NCBI GenBank assembly: GCA_949299195.1
Contig: CASFZN010000003.1
Coordinates: 1 to 51,662, forward strand
Direction: 5' to 3'
DNA: 51,662 bases
Source of the DNA: an uncultured bacterium
Lineage (GTDB): Bacteria > Bacillota_I > Bacilli_A > RFN20 > CAG-826
Position 1 is the stretch's first letter. The number at the start of each line of letters is the position of its first letter. The notes under the pieces were generated by a model that was not told the origin of the DNA, searched no databases, and was given only the letters and a program-made list of their open reading frames with translations. Shown piece by piece: positions 33,796-42,654 of this stretch. A program made the position numbers and the translations under genes.

Positions 33796-34692
33796 TTACT
33801 TATTAATAAATTCTAAAATGTGGTTATAAGTTAAATCTTTATCAACTTCATTTAAAACTTCGTGTCTCATATTTTCCATAATTATTAAAGAAGAATTGAG
33901 TCCATGCTTTTTATAGAGTTTATCTAACTTTATTAATCCTTTAGAGAAATTACCAACTGCATCTTCTTTTCCTCCAATAATTAAAATTTTCAATTTTTTA
34001 GAAATATTTTCGATGTTTTTACTTTTTTGAATCGATGCTAAACCATTTAAGAATTCTTTATAGAATCCATTAGTAGGAAGATTCCCACTTAATGGATCAT
34101 CATCATAATTCCTAACATTCTCAATATTATAAGAAATCCATTCATTAGGAGATTCTTTATAGTCAACTGATTTAATATAACTTCCTATTGTAAGATTGTG
34201 AAAGAATTTAGCTTTTTTATTATAGTTTCCTTTATGGATAAACATTTTCGCTAATAAATTGCCAATCCCTATTAAAGGGTTAGGACCATTAGTTCCAATT
34301 AAGACACATTTATCAATAGTAGTCGAATATTTTTCAATATATCCTTGAAGGATAAAACTCCCCATAGAGTGTGCAATATTTATAATTGGAAGCGAGGAAT
34401 AATTTGCTCTTAATAATTTATTAAAATCTTTTAATGTTTCAATATATTTAAAGAAAAAATCTTTACCAGGATTCATATTTTCACCATTTTTTCCTTGTCC
34501 ATAATGATCAAGACAATATACGTGATAGCCATTATTATTTAAGAAGGTAGAAAAATCATCATAGCGACCACTATGTTCAGCCATTCCAGTGATTAAAACG
34601 ACTACTCCTTTAGCCTTAGTTTTATCTATTTCCCATTTTAGACCGTATAAGATTTCCTTATCTTTATTTAAAAAACTATATTCTTCCTTCAT
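33796..34692 (-). CDS. Alpha/beta hydrolase, lysophospholipase/monoacylglycerol lipase-like
   Basis: 298 residues. Hydrolase_4/S33-type: VLITGMAEHSGRYDDF is the typical G-x-x-EH oxyanion region, LDHYGQGKN follows, the nucleophile is in IAHSMGSFI (GxSxG-like, with Ala for the first Gly), acid in IGGKEDAVGN and His in MRHEVLNE. No signal peptide, so cytoplasmic. Likely cleaves acyl glycerols or lysophospholipids. GGAG upstream. Probably first gene of a two-gene unit with the lipoprotein at 33123. Confidence 0.88.
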   Translation of the reverse strand: MKEEYSFLNKDKEILYGLKWEIDKTKAKGVVVLITGMAEHSGRYDDFSTFLNNNGYHVYCLDHYGQGKNGENMNPGKDFFFKYIETLKDFNKLLRANYSSLPIINIAHSMGSFILQGYIEKYSTTIDKCVLIGTNGPNPLIGIGNLLAKMFIHKGNYNKKAKFFHNLTIGSYIKSVDYKESPNEWISYNIENVRNYDDDPLSGNLPTNGFYKEFLNGLASIQKSKNIENISKKLKILIIGGKEDAVGNFSKGLIKLDKLYKKHGLNSSLIIMENMRHEVLNEVDKDLTYNHILEFINK

Positions 34693-34815
34693 TTAGTCTT
34701 TTCTCCTTAAATCGATTATTATTTTTACCTTAAAAAACAGCACTTCTTTGATAGATTTATTATAATCGAAAAACAACAAATTTAATAGATATTATAGATA
34801 TTTTTTGATAAAGAA

Positions 34816-34861
34816 AAAAGGATTTTTATACCCACTGTTTTATAAATATAAAAATCCTTTT
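34816..34861 (-). terminator. Terminator of TM2 gene
   Basis: aaaaggatttttata (34816-34830) pairs perfectly with 34847-34861, 43 bases past the TM2 stop on the minus strand. Confidence 0.82.
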
Positions 34862-34903
34862 AAATATATTTAGTTTTAATTATTAATAGTTTTTAAACAA
34901 AAA

Positions 34904-35122
34904 CTAATTATCTGACCATTTAGTAATCTTATTGCCTTCTTTATCTTTGAAGCTTCCAACACAGATAAGAATGAAGTCAACAATAGTACCAATACCAAAG
35001 CATCCTGCAGTAAGCAACCAAATTACGCCAGTACCGATTTTTCCAACATAGAAACGATGTACACCGAGACTACCTAAAAAAACACATAATAAAAGAGCTA
35101 CTAATCTTGATTTAGTCGACAT
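34904..35122 (-). CDS. TM2-domain membrane protein
   Basis: 72 residues. Two short helices joined by a turn: ALLLCVFLGSLGVHRFYVGK and GVIWLLTAGCFGIGTIVDFILI, the TM2 pattern (GxxGxHxFYxG...DxI). A Lys/Asp-rich tail ends the protein. AAGGAGGG lies nine bases before the ATG. Function of bacterial TM2 proteins is unknown. Single-gene unit. Confidence 0.88.
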   Translation of the reverse strand: MSTKSRLVALLLCVFLGSLGVHRFYVGKIGTGVIWLLTAGCFGIGTIVDFILICVGSFKDKEGNKITKWSDN

Positions 35123-35302
35123 ATATACAACCCTCCTTTTTTATAGATTAAATTAAAGATAATTATTAGTCAACATTGAGTGTCAATCTTAATTTAAAAC
35201 TAATAAAACGGTATAAAAAAAGCAACTATTAATCATAACTTTTTAAATCCACTATAAATTTAAAAGAGTCAATTAATAGATATATTAATTATTAATCAGC
35301 AT

Positions 35303-37486
35303 TTAATCTAATATCATCGAAAGACCTATTCTTTTTTTATTAATATCTAGAGATATTACTTTAACTTTAACTAACTGATTAATTGAATAATATTTAGAAA
35401 TATCATCAACATATTTATCTTTAGAAATTTCAGAAATATGAACCAAACCATCAGTATGAACATTAATATCAACAAACATTCCAAAATCCATGATATTTCT
35501 AATGGTACCATTTAATACCATTCCCACCTTTAAATCATTAATTGATTTAACATTATTATCAAGGGATACAATCTCTAATTCTTCTCTTATATCTTTAAAT
35601 GGATTGATAATTTCTTTAATAATATCTTCTAAAGACTCTTTTCCAATGCTTTTGTTATTTAAATTATTTTCTTTAATAAAATTATCACTATTGAATGATG
35701 ATAATTTTCGTTCTTTTTCTTCTTTAGCATCTTTAATTAAATCGATTTTATATTCATTTAAAATGATTCTAGCGATTTCATAATCATCAGGATGAATTGA
35801 AGTATTATCTAATATTTCTTTACCATCAATAATTTTTAAAAAACCAGCACATTGAGTAAAAGTTTTTTCCTTTAAACCCTTAATTTTTAATAAATCATTT
35901 CGGGATGAGAAATTACCATTATTAAGGCGATATTCATAGATATTTTTAGCAAGTGTTTTATTAATTCCGGATACATATGAAAGAAGTGAAATTGAAGCCG
36001 TATTTAAATTAACTCCAACACGGTTAACACAGTCAATAACAACATTAGATAATACTTCATTCAATCGAACTTGATTCATATCATGCTGATATTGTCCTAC
36101 CCCAATTGCTTTAGGCTCAATTTTTACTAATTCTGCTAATGGATCGATAACTCTTCTTGCTAAAGAAATTGCACTTCTTTTTTCAACAGTTAAATTAGGA
36201 AATTCTTCTTCCCCTAATTTAGAAGCGCTATAAACACTAGCTCCACTTTCATTAACAATAAAGATTTTTATCTTTAAGTTATAGTGTTCAATCATATTTC
36301 TTAAAACTTCTTCAGCTTCTCTTGAAGCTGTGCCATTACCTAAAGCAATATAATCGATATGATATTTATTAATTAAATTTATAAGTTCTTTAATATCTTT
36401 ATCGGTATCATAATTTATATTACTTCGAGTAGTTATATAAATAGTCCCTATTTCATGAGGAAGCGATAATTCATCAACATAAGCGTATTTACATCCACTT
36501 TTAAATCCTGGATCTATTCCTAAGATCTTTTTATTTTTTAATGGCGGATACATCAATAAACTTTCTAAATTTCTTTTAAATACTTCAAGAGATTTCTCTT
36601 CGCTTTTCTCCCTTATTTCTCCGATTATTTCATTTTCAACGGATGGTAAAATAAGTCTTTTTAATGACTCTTTAATCGCATCAGTATAGATATCTTTATA
36701 GTAGCTATTTTTATAATTAAAATATATATAATCGATAATTTTTTCTTTATCAAATTCAAGTTTATATGATAAATACTTCTCTTTATCACCTCTTTGAATT
36801 GCTAAAAATTGATATGGTTTAATCTTTTTGATTAAGCATTCAAAATCTTTATAGATTCCATAGGTGTCTTTTTCATCTTTACTTTTTTCTTTGACCACTA
36901 TTTTTCCATTTAAAAAGATTTCTTTTTTAATGTATTTGCGATATTTAGGATTATCACCGATATCCTCTGAGATAATATCAATTACTCCATTATATACATC
37001 ATCTTTATTATTAAGTTTTTTAGTTTCATCGATAAAGGATTTTAAAAAATCTTCGAAATTATCTATTTTTTTATTTTTATAGATAATTTCTACGATTTTA
37101 TCTAATCCTTTTTCTTTAGCAATAACGCCTTTAGTTTTTCTTTTTTCTTTATAAGGACGATAAAGATCTTCAACTTCACTTAAAGTTTTAGCTTCTTCAA
37201 TCTCTTTTTTTAATTCTTCGGTTAATTTACCTTTTTCTTCAATTAAAGAGATTACAGAGAGTTTTCTTTCATTAAGATTTCTTAAATATTTTAATCTCTC
37301 TTCTAAGTCTCTTAATTCTTTATCGGTTAAAGAATCAGTTAAATCTTTTTTATATCTAGCAATATAAGGAATAGTATTTCCTTCATCAATTAACTTAATA
37401 GCGTTAGTGACGCTATTAAGTTTAAGATTTAATTCTTCACTTATTACTTCTTCAATATTTCTAATCATATATTTATTTTTATTCAC
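35303..37486 (-). CDS. tex: Tex-family RNA-binding protein with S1 domain
   Basis: 727 residues, normal for Tex. N-terminal helical region with TIPYIARYKKDLT (Tex_N), YqgF/RNase H-like domain (KILGIDPGFKSGCKYA, about 320-450), helix-hairpin-helix (VSGINKTLAKNIYEYRLNNG; LLKIKGL), and a C-terminal S1 domain (GTIRNIMDFGMFVDINVHTD and LVHISEIS, about 655-727). Tex binds nucleic acid and affects transcription and translation factors; the exact role is unclear. Start is a GTG at 37486 or ATG at 37468; the AAAGGTG motif overlaps the GTG. Divergent from mntP. Confidence 0.94.
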   Translation of the reverse strand: MNKNKYMIRNIEEVISEELNLKLNSVTNAIKLIDEGNTIPYIARYKKDLTDSLTDKELRDLEERLKYLRNLNERKLSVISLIEEKGKLTEELKKEIEEAKTLSEVEDLYRPYKEKRKTKGVIAKEKGLDKIVEIIYKNKKIDNFEDFLKSFIDETKKLNNKDDVYNGVIDIISEDIGDNPKYRKYIKKEIFLNGKIVVKEKSKDEKDTYGIYKDFECLIKKIKPYQFLAIQRGDKEKYLSYKLEFDKEKIIDYIYFNYKNSYYKDIYTDAIKESLKRLILPSVENEIIGEIREKSEEKSLEVFKRNLESLLMYPPLKNKKILGIDPGFKSGCKYAYVDELSLPHEIGTIYITTRSNINYDTDKDIKELINLINKYHIDYIALGNGTASREAEEVLRNMIEHYNLKIKIFIVNESGASVYSASKLGEEEFPNLTVEKRSAISLARRVIDPLAELVKIEPKAIGVGQYQHDMNQVRLNEVLSNVVIDCVNRVGVNLNTASISLLSYVSGINKTLAKNIYEYRLNNGNFSSRNDLLKIKGLKEKTFTQCAGFLKIIDGKEILDNTSIHPDDYEIARIILNEYKIDLIKDAKEEKERKLSSFNSDNFIKENNLNNKSIGKESLEDIIKEIINPFKDIREELEIVSLDNNVKSINDLKVGMVLNGTIRNIMDFGMFVDINVHTDGLVHISEISKDKYVDDISKYYSINQLVKVKVISLDINKKRIGLSMILD

Positions 37487-37525
37487 CTTTATTCTTTATT
37501 AATTTAAATACTAGTTAATAATTAT

Positions 37526-37557
37526 AAAGATTATTTTAAATTAAAAATAGTCTTTAA
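37526..37557. promoter_or_regulatory. Imperfect inverted repeat between tex and mntP
   Basis: taaagattatttt and aaaaatagtcttta form a 13-bp stem with one G-U in the 138-base divergent promoter region. May be an operator. No yybP-ykoY-type manganese riboswitch was recognised. Confidence 0.3.
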
Positions 37558-37624
37558 ATGTTAGGAATTACTAACCGTTTTTATATTGATTAAATAGTTA
37601 ATAGTGAGATAAAATTAAGTCCTT

Positions 37625-38263
37625 ATGTGGAGTGCGATTATTACCCTTATATTAATGTCTTTATCCCTATCAATGGATGCTTTTAGTGTTGCTTTAATAG
37701 ATGGGTTAACTATTAAGGATTATAGTAAGAAAAAGATGTTATTTACATCTTTTATTTTTGGCTTATTTCAGGCACTTTTACCACTTTTAGGACATTTAAT
37801 TGGTTTAACTTTTATTGATTATATTAAAGATTATGACCACTGGATTTCTTTAGCGCTTCTTTCAATAATTGGAATCAAGATGATAGTGGAAGCAAGTAAA
37901 GAATTATATGAAAAAAATAAGGCTAAAAAAGAAATAAATAGTGAGAATGAAATAAGCGAAGAAGAAAAGGGTAAAAAATTTACCTATAAACTTATAATCA
38001 CACAAGGAATAGCAACTGCAATTGATGCATTTGCAGTAGGAATAACCTTAGAAACTTCAATTACTCCTATTAATGTTTATATTGGTTTAGCAACAATTGG
38101 AGTTATTACATTTTTATGTTGTTTAGCTGCCTCATATTTAGGAAAAGGAATTTCTAAACTAATTAAAGGTAAGGCAGAAATATTAGAGATAATTGGTGGC
38201 GTAATTTTAATTTTAATTGGTATAAAAATTGTATTAAATCACCTTGGAATCATCTCTTTTTAA
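37625..38263 (+). CDS. mntP: MntP-type putative manganese efflux pump
   Basis: 212 residues, six helices in two related halves. Signature motifs: LSLSMDAFSVALIDGL in helix 1 and GIATAIDAFAVGITL in helix 4, each with the conserved Asp, as in MntP (DUF204). A charged loop (KKEINSENEISEEEKGKKF) divides the halves. Likely exports Mn2+. Ribosome site weak. Divergent from tex. Confidence 0.87.
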   Translation: MWSAIITLILMSLSLSMDAFSVALIDGLTIKDYSKKKMLFTSFIFGLFQALLPLLGHLIGLTFIDYIKDYDHWISLALLSIIGIKMIVEASKELYEKNKAKKEINSENEISEEEKGKKFTYKLIITQGIATAIDAFAVGITLETSITPINVYIGLATIGVITFLCCLAASYLGKGISKLIKGKAEILEIIGGVILILIGIKIVLNHLGIISF

Positions 38264-38350
38264 AGCTTACTATTTTAACGAATTTATCGCATTTTAAATT
38301 CTACTATTTTCTAGATTTTATCGACAAAATTTAATGCCTACTATTTTAAA
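38261..38350. repeat. Dispersed TAGTAAG-type repeat, three units (inverted)
   Basis: On the minus strand, three units: aaaatagtaagctttaaa (38261-38278), aaaatagtagaatttaaaa (38292-38310) and aaaatagtaggcattaaat (38329-38347), about 30-38 bases apart. They fill the 90-base gap between the convergent mntP and GNAT-like genes where a terminator would be expected. Confidence 0.5.
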
Positions 38351-38353
38351 TAA

Positions 38354-39478
38354 TTAATCGTCAATTTTTTTAATATAACATCTTCTTATTTTATGTTCGA
38401 AATGATCAAATCTTTTCCAGCAGTTTCTAATATTATGATTATTTTCTAAAGTTAAATTGGTTTCACAATAATCATAATCGCCATCCATAAAATCGAATAA
38501 TTCTTTAAAAATTACGGCGGCTATGCCACTTGATTGATATTTTTCACTTAATCCAATAAGGGCAAAATCTAAAACTTTAGGTTTATAAACACTTTTTAAT
38601 ACTTTTATTAAGGTTATTGGATTAGATAATTTTCCACTCCCACCTTTAAGAGCGTCACTTATTGAAGGAAGACAAAATCCTACAGCTGCAATTTTATCTT
38701 CTTCATCGACAATAATTCGCATTAATTCAGGTCTTAACATAATTGAAAAATTATCGATAATTGCCTTCATTTGAGATTTTGTTAAAGGGACAGTTTGATA
38801 TAATTCACTATAGGCTTGATCAAAAAGAGAGAATATTTCCATTCCATACTTATTTAATAATTCTTTTTTAGTAAGGTTTTTTAATACTCTTAATTTATAT
38901 TTTTTCTTAACAAGTTCAATAAGTTTATCTATTTTTTTATCTTGAGGGACTGGTTTAAAGATTCTATTTTCATACCAATCTACTTCTTTTTTAAACCCAT
39001 AACTTTCGATTAATTCTTGATAATATGGATAGTTATATTGCTCTTCATAGGTATTAAGATAATTAAATCCTCTAATTAAGAGTCCTTCTCTTTCTAAATC
39101 ACTATATCCTAAAGGACCATTTATTTCATTCATATCGTTATCTTTTGCCCATTTAGTTAAGTAATCAAATAAGTTAAATGCTACTTCTTTATCATTAATA
39201 GAATCAAAACGAGTAAATCTTACTCTTTTTTGATTCCATTTATCATTACTAGCATAAGAGATAATTCCTTGAATTCTACCTACTACTTTTTTATCTTTAT
39301 ATGCTAAAAGAAAGATAGATTTACTCGTTTCATTATAAAAATAATTCTTTTTAAAGATCTTTTTTTCTTCACTATATAAAGCAGGCACATAATATCTATT
39401 TCCCTTATAAAGTTTATAAGGGAAAGATAAAAAGAGTCTTTCATCTTTTTTTGTTTTAACCTCTTTAATTAATATCAT
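38354..39478 (-). CDS. GNAT-fold protein of a conserved unknown family
   Basis: 374 residues from the ATG at 39478 (AGGAAG nine bases upstream; an in-frame start at 39544 is less likely). The pattern LYKGNRYYVPALYSEEKKIF, KVVGRIQGIISYA, NEINGPLGYSDLEREGLLIRGF and YNYPYYQELIESYGFKKEVDWYE is that of a widely conserved GNAT-like family without known substrate. A second acyl-CoA-type half (KIAAVGFCLPSISDAL; LIGLSEKYQSSGIAAVIFKELF) follows. Cytoplasmic. Convergent with mntP. Confidence 0.75.
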   Translation of the reverse strand: MILIKEVKTKKDERLFLSFPYKLYKGNRYYVPALYSEEKKIFKKNYFYNETSKSIFLLAYKDKKVVGRIQGIISYASNDKWNQKRVRFTRFDSINDKEVAFNLFDYLTKWAKDNDMNEINGPLGYSDLEREGLLIRGFNYLNTYEEQYNYPYYQELIESYGFKKEVDWYENRIFKPVPQDKKIDKLIELVKKKYKLRVLKNLTKKELLNKYGMEIFSLFDQAYSELYQTVPLTKSQMKAIIDNFSIMLRPELMRIIVDEEDKIAAVGFCLPSISDALKGGSGKLSNPITLIKVLKSVYKPKVLDFALIGLSEKYQSSGIAAVIFKELFDFMDGDYDYCETNLTLENNHNIRNCWKRFDHFEHKIRRCYIKKIDD

Positions 39479-39618
39479 ATTTAACGTCTTCCTAACTTTT
39501 TTAATTAAATATCTTGATTTAGTATTTAATATTGACAAAACCAAGGCTTATTTTAACTCATTTTCTTTGACATTAATAGAATAATTTTTTTACTTAATAT
39601 TTAGATTAATTAAAAATA

Positions 39619-39645
39619 AAATATTCAGGCGTAGAGCCTAAATAT
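39619..39645. other. Hairpin in the gap between GNAT-like gene and toxin relic
   Basis: atattcaggc and gcctaaatat pair with one mismatch around gtaga, at 39621-39645. Could end the toxin-antitoxin transcript on the minus strand, although it is about 110 bases past the toxin stop. Nothing else was seen in 39545-39753. Confidence 0.35.
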
Positions 39646-39753
39646 TATATTAATTGATTAATCTTTTATTGATAAATACTAGTATTTTTATATTAATGTC
39701 AATTATTTATGGTATATCCATATAGATTTTATAATAATCTATTCATAATGGGT

Positions 39754-39997
39754 CTACATTCTAATTATCTTGACTTTATCTTCTTTTAAAAATACTTCGT
39801 AAACTAGATGATGTTGTATGTTTGTCCTTCTAGAATAAACATTATTAAATCCCATAAGTTTTTCATATGAGAGAGGAGTTTCAAAAGGATTTTTCTTTAA
39901 TAAATCCAATAATGCAGAAACTTTACTATATAACGAAGGATTCTTTTTAATTTTTTTAAAAATCCTTAATGGCTTGTTCTATAAAAATTACTTCCAT
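39754..39997 (-). pseudogene. YoeB/Txe-like toxin, frameshifted
   Basis: Starts at ATG 39997, overlapping the antitoxin stop by ten bases. It reads MEVIFIEQAIKDF, then a TAA; removing one T in the T/A run at about 39952-39957 continues as KKIKKNPSLYSKVSALLDLL, then FNNVYSRRTNIQHHLVYEVF and KIIRM with a TAG at 39754. The RR..QHHLVYE motif is that of YoeB/Txe mRNA interferases. As read the toxin is inactive, unless the extra base is an assembly error or the run allows slippage. Confidence 0.75.
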
Positions 39998-40230
39998 GAA
40001 ATTTTTCCGCATTCCTCTAATGGGGTATTAACACCTTCTTGAATACTTTCGTATAAACCTCTAATATTGGCTAAAGCCAAAGATTCTAGTAAACTTCTAT
40101 AATCGTCTTCGCTCATTAAAACTACATTTCCGTCTTTAGTAGAAATATTGACTACGTCGTTATATTTAATACAAGAATTCGCCAATTTAAAAAGCTCTTG
40201 TCTTGCTTTTGTTATATTAGTATTGGTCAT
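39988..40230 (-). CDS. YefM/Phd-type antitoxin
   Basis: 80 residues: TNTNITKARQELFKLANSC and NVVLMSEDDYRSLLESLAL are the N-terminal DNA-binding and central parts of YefM/Phd antitoxins. The C-terminal tail (SIQEGVNTPLEECGKISWK) would wrap the toxin. GGAG (gagct) upstream is modest. Type II antitoxins repress their own operon. The partner toxin gene overlaps its 3' end but is frameshifted, so this may be a surviving antitoxin. Confidence 0.87.
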   Translation of the reverse strand: MTNTNITKARQELFKLANSCIKYNDVVNISTKDGNVVLMSEDDYRSLLESLALANIRGLYESIQEGVNTPLEECGKISWK

Positions 40231-40387
40231 AAAAATTTAGCTCCTATTTATATGTAGATAATAGTGTACATATTATATATAACCAACATTTGAATATATC
40301 TTTAAAACCGTAAATTCTGATTAGGTAAAAATTTATAAAAGATACATCCCTATCAATTTATTCCATTTTTGTTTCACTAATTAAATG

Positions 40388-40504
40388 TCTTTTAATCTAG
40401 TTTTAGCAGTAAAATCAATAGCATAGACAAGATTCGTGTTAAGGCCATATTCATCTAATTCACCAACTCTTTCAACTCGATCAGCTAAATCTTGAAGAGT
40501 TTTT
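40388..40504 (-). pseudogene. Unidentified coding remnant
   Basis: In the 560-base gap 40231-40791, the minus strand reads LQDLADRVERVGELDEYGLN and then TNLVYAIDFTAKTRLKDI to a TAA at about 40388. Codon use looks like a real C-terminus, but there is no start and frame is lost upstream near 40505. Family not recognised. The rest of the gap shows nothing but AT-rich sequence and the terminator at 40724-40761. Confidence 0.35.
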
Positions 40505-40723
40505 CATAACTTAAAATCTATTTTTATATTATCATTGATATAATTTTATATTTATTATTTCTAAAAATATCTTCTTCGATAAGCTTAGGTTAGTGTTTTA
40601 ATATGACTGGTAATGTCTATTTTAAAAAATTTATCTAGGTTTAATATTACGATGATTTTATCGCTTATCTACTTGATAATTAAATACATTAACATTAAAT
40701 ATTATTAAACTTATTTAATTAAT

Positions 40724-40761
40724 GAAAATGCTCTAAATTTAAATAAATCTAGAGCATTTTC
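40724..40761 (-). terminator. Terminator of SDR reductase gene
   Basis: gaaaatgctcta (40724-40735) pairs with tagagcattttc (40750-40761), 31 bases past the stop on the minus strand. Confidence 0.82.
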
Positions 40762-40791
40762 TATCGGGTTATATCTACATGAAGGGAAAGG

Positions 40792-41826
40792 CTAATTAAA
40801 TAATTTTTTATTCTTTTTTAAGTATTCAATCGTATCTTTTAAGGTGTTATAGATATCTCTAGGAGCATACTTTAATTCAATTGTAGCTTTATCATGAGAA
40901 AAGTTATCATTACTTCCTAAGGTATATAAAGAATATTTGGTATAAAGAGCTTTTTTCTTATTAACTTTTGATATTAAATTAATAAGTGGAATAAAAATAA
41001 GAGCGAATTTTCTTGATATAAATGGGATTTTACGGTGTTTAATGATGTTATTAATCATATTAAATATGTCTTTAATTTCATAATGACGATTAGAAATGAT
41101 ATAGGTTTCTCCATTTCTTCCATATTTAATCGCACTTAATATAGCTTTAACTACATCTCTTACATCAACAAAATCATATCCTCCACTTACGCCACAAGGG
41201 AGTTTATTATTTAAATAATCATTAATTAATTTAATAAGATGGTTATTTTGATCTAAAAAGTAAGGTCCGATTATTCCTGAAGGATGTAAAATTAGTCCCT
41301 TTAAACCTTTATTATGGACATAATCTAATACTAAATTAGATGCCATAGCCTTAGTTTTTGCATATCCACCTTTAACGCTATTAGGATCAAAATAAGAATT
41401 TTCATAAATTACTTTGTTATGATCTTCTTCTTTTAAAGCATGAACGCTTGATAAATAGATAAATTTATCAACTTTAAATTCGATTGCTAAATCTAAAATA
41501 TTCTTGGTTCCTTTAACATTAACGTCATATAAAGCTTCAGTAACTTTATCTTGAATTGATACGATTGCGGCGGTATGAATTAAATAAAGATTATATTCAT
41601 CTCTATTTATATCTTTAAATAATGGATATAGGCTTTTTGTGTCTTTGATATCTCCGTAAAAATATTGGATATTGGCTTTGGATATTACTTTATCTTTAAA
41701 GGAAGGAAGTACTAAACCTCTAACATAAACATCTTTACGGTTCATTAAAGACGAAATAAGAGCGTTACCAACATGTCCATTAGCGCCAGTTATAACGTAG
41801 ATACTTTTTTTGGTACTATTTTTCAT
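40792..41826 (-). CDS. Extended SDR, dihydroflavonol-reductase-like epimerase/reductase
   Basis: 344 residues. NAD(P) motif ITGANGHVGNAL (GxxGxxG), IHTAAIVS, catalytic YLSSVHAL and YAKTK (YxxxK), then GGYDFVDVRDVV typical of the DFR/3-beta-HSD-like branch. Substrate unknown. AAGGAGG lies ten bases before the ATG. It is divergent from a TetR regulator with operator-like repeats over its promoter, so it is probably the regulated target and may act on a compound the regulator senses. Confidence 0.88.
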   Translation of the reverse strand: MKNSTKKSIYVITGANGHVGNALISSLMNRKDVYVRGLVLPSFKDKVISKANIQYFYGDIKDTKSLYPLFKDINRDEYNLYLIHTAAIVSIQDKVTEALYDVNVKGTKNILDLAIEFKVDKFIYLSSVHALKEEDHNKVIYENSYFDPNSVKGGYAKTKAMASNLVLDYVHNKGLKGLILHPSGIIGPYFLDQNNHLIKLINDYLNNKLPCGVSGGYDFVDVRDVVKAILSAIKYGRNGETYIISNRHYEIKDIFNMINNIIKHRKIPFISRKFALIFIPLINLISKVNKKKALYTKYSLYTLGSNDNFSHDKATIELKYAPRDIYNTLKDTIEYLKKNKKLFN

Positions 41827-41859
41827 CTTTAAAGTCCTCCTTTATGCTTATAGTTTATC

Positions 41860-41934
41860 AACACTGTGTTAATAATCAATAAACAGTGTTATAATTATAT
41901 ATATAGATATTGAACACTCGCTTCTTCTTGTGTT
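41860..41934. promoter_or_regulatory. TetR operator-like repeats in divergent promoter region
   Basis: Three AACAC/GTGTT-type sites lie between the SDR and tetR genes: aacactgtgtt (41860-41870), aaacagtgtt (41881-41890) and aacac...gtgtt (41913-41934). On the minus strand a possible promoter (TTGATT, 16 bases, TAAACT) has the first site in its spacer. This is the arrangement expected for repression of the SDR gene by the neighbouring TetR protein. Confidence 0.5.
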
Positions 41935-41995
41935 TAGATAATAAATATTTAGATTAATTTATGTATAAAATCTTATAAAAAGGAGTAATCGATAT

Positions 41996-42589
41996 ATGGA
42001 AAAAGAAATAAAAACTAAAAAAGAAGACCAACGTTCTTTAATAACTAAAAGAATGATTAAAGAAGCTTTTTATGGACTTCTTCAAAAAGAAGATATCTCT
42101 AAAATAAATGTTAAAAAATTATGTGAAGAAGCTTCAATTAATCGAGGAACATTTTATCTATATTATAAAGATATATATGATTTAAAAGATTCTTTAATCG
42201 ATGAATATATCGAAAAACTTCAAACTTCTTTACTTCCTATTATATATATGAAGAAGGAAGAATTAACCGATAGAGAAATGATTAAAACCATTTTAAAAGT
42301 TTTGAAAGATAATGATGTTATGACTAAAGCTATTTTAAATAAAAATCTTGGCCCTTCGATTATTGATAGACTCGTTGAGGTAGGAAAAATCGTTACTTTA
42401 AATATTTATCCAAAAGTATTTAACGCAAAAGATATGACAGAATTTGAAACGTATTATAATTTTGTATCTAATGGAGCGATGGCAATAATAATTGACTGGA
42501 TTAAAAAAGATTTTAATGAAGATGTTGATTCAATGAGTAAAAAGCTAGAAAAATTATTAAAGGCTAGTTTAAATTACTTTGAATTATAA
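41996..42589 (+). CDS. TetR/AcrR-family transcriptional regulator
   Basis: 197 residues. Typical TetR N-terminus: TKRMIKEAFYGLLQKEDISK, then INVKKLCEEASINRGTFYLYYKDIYDL, with the helix-turn-helix ending in the FYxYYKD recognition helix. The C-terminal helices form a ligand/dimer domain of the TetR_C_7-like type; ligand unknown. AAGGAG lies ten bases before the start. Divergent from the SDR gene it probably represses; also likely autoregulated. Followed by a terminator. Confidence 0.93.
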   Translation: MEKEIKTKKEDQRSLITKRMIKEAFYGLLQKEDISKINVKKLCEEASINRGTFYLYYKDIYDLKDSLIDEYIEKLQTSLLPIIYMKKEELTDREMIKTILKVLKDNDVMTKAILNKNLGPSIIDRLVEVGKIVTLNIYPKVFNAKDMTEFETYYNFVSNGAMAIIIDWIKKDFNEDVDSMSKKLEKLLKASLNYFEL

Positions 42590-42604
42590 TTGATATTTCT
42601 ATAT

Positions 42605-42633
42605 AAAAAACTGCGATAATCTCGCAGTTTTTT
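42605..42633. terminator. Terminator between convergent tetR and galE
   Basis: aaaaaactgcga pairs with tcgcagtttttt around a five-base loop; T-runs on both strands allow it to serve both genes. Confidence 0.9.
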
Positions 42634-42654
42634 TATAAACAATGTTAAATAAAA

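Noticed and set aside
37487-37624. Manganese (yybP-ykoY) riboswitch before mntP
   Set aside because: None of the conserved loop sequences was found in this 138-base AT-rich region.
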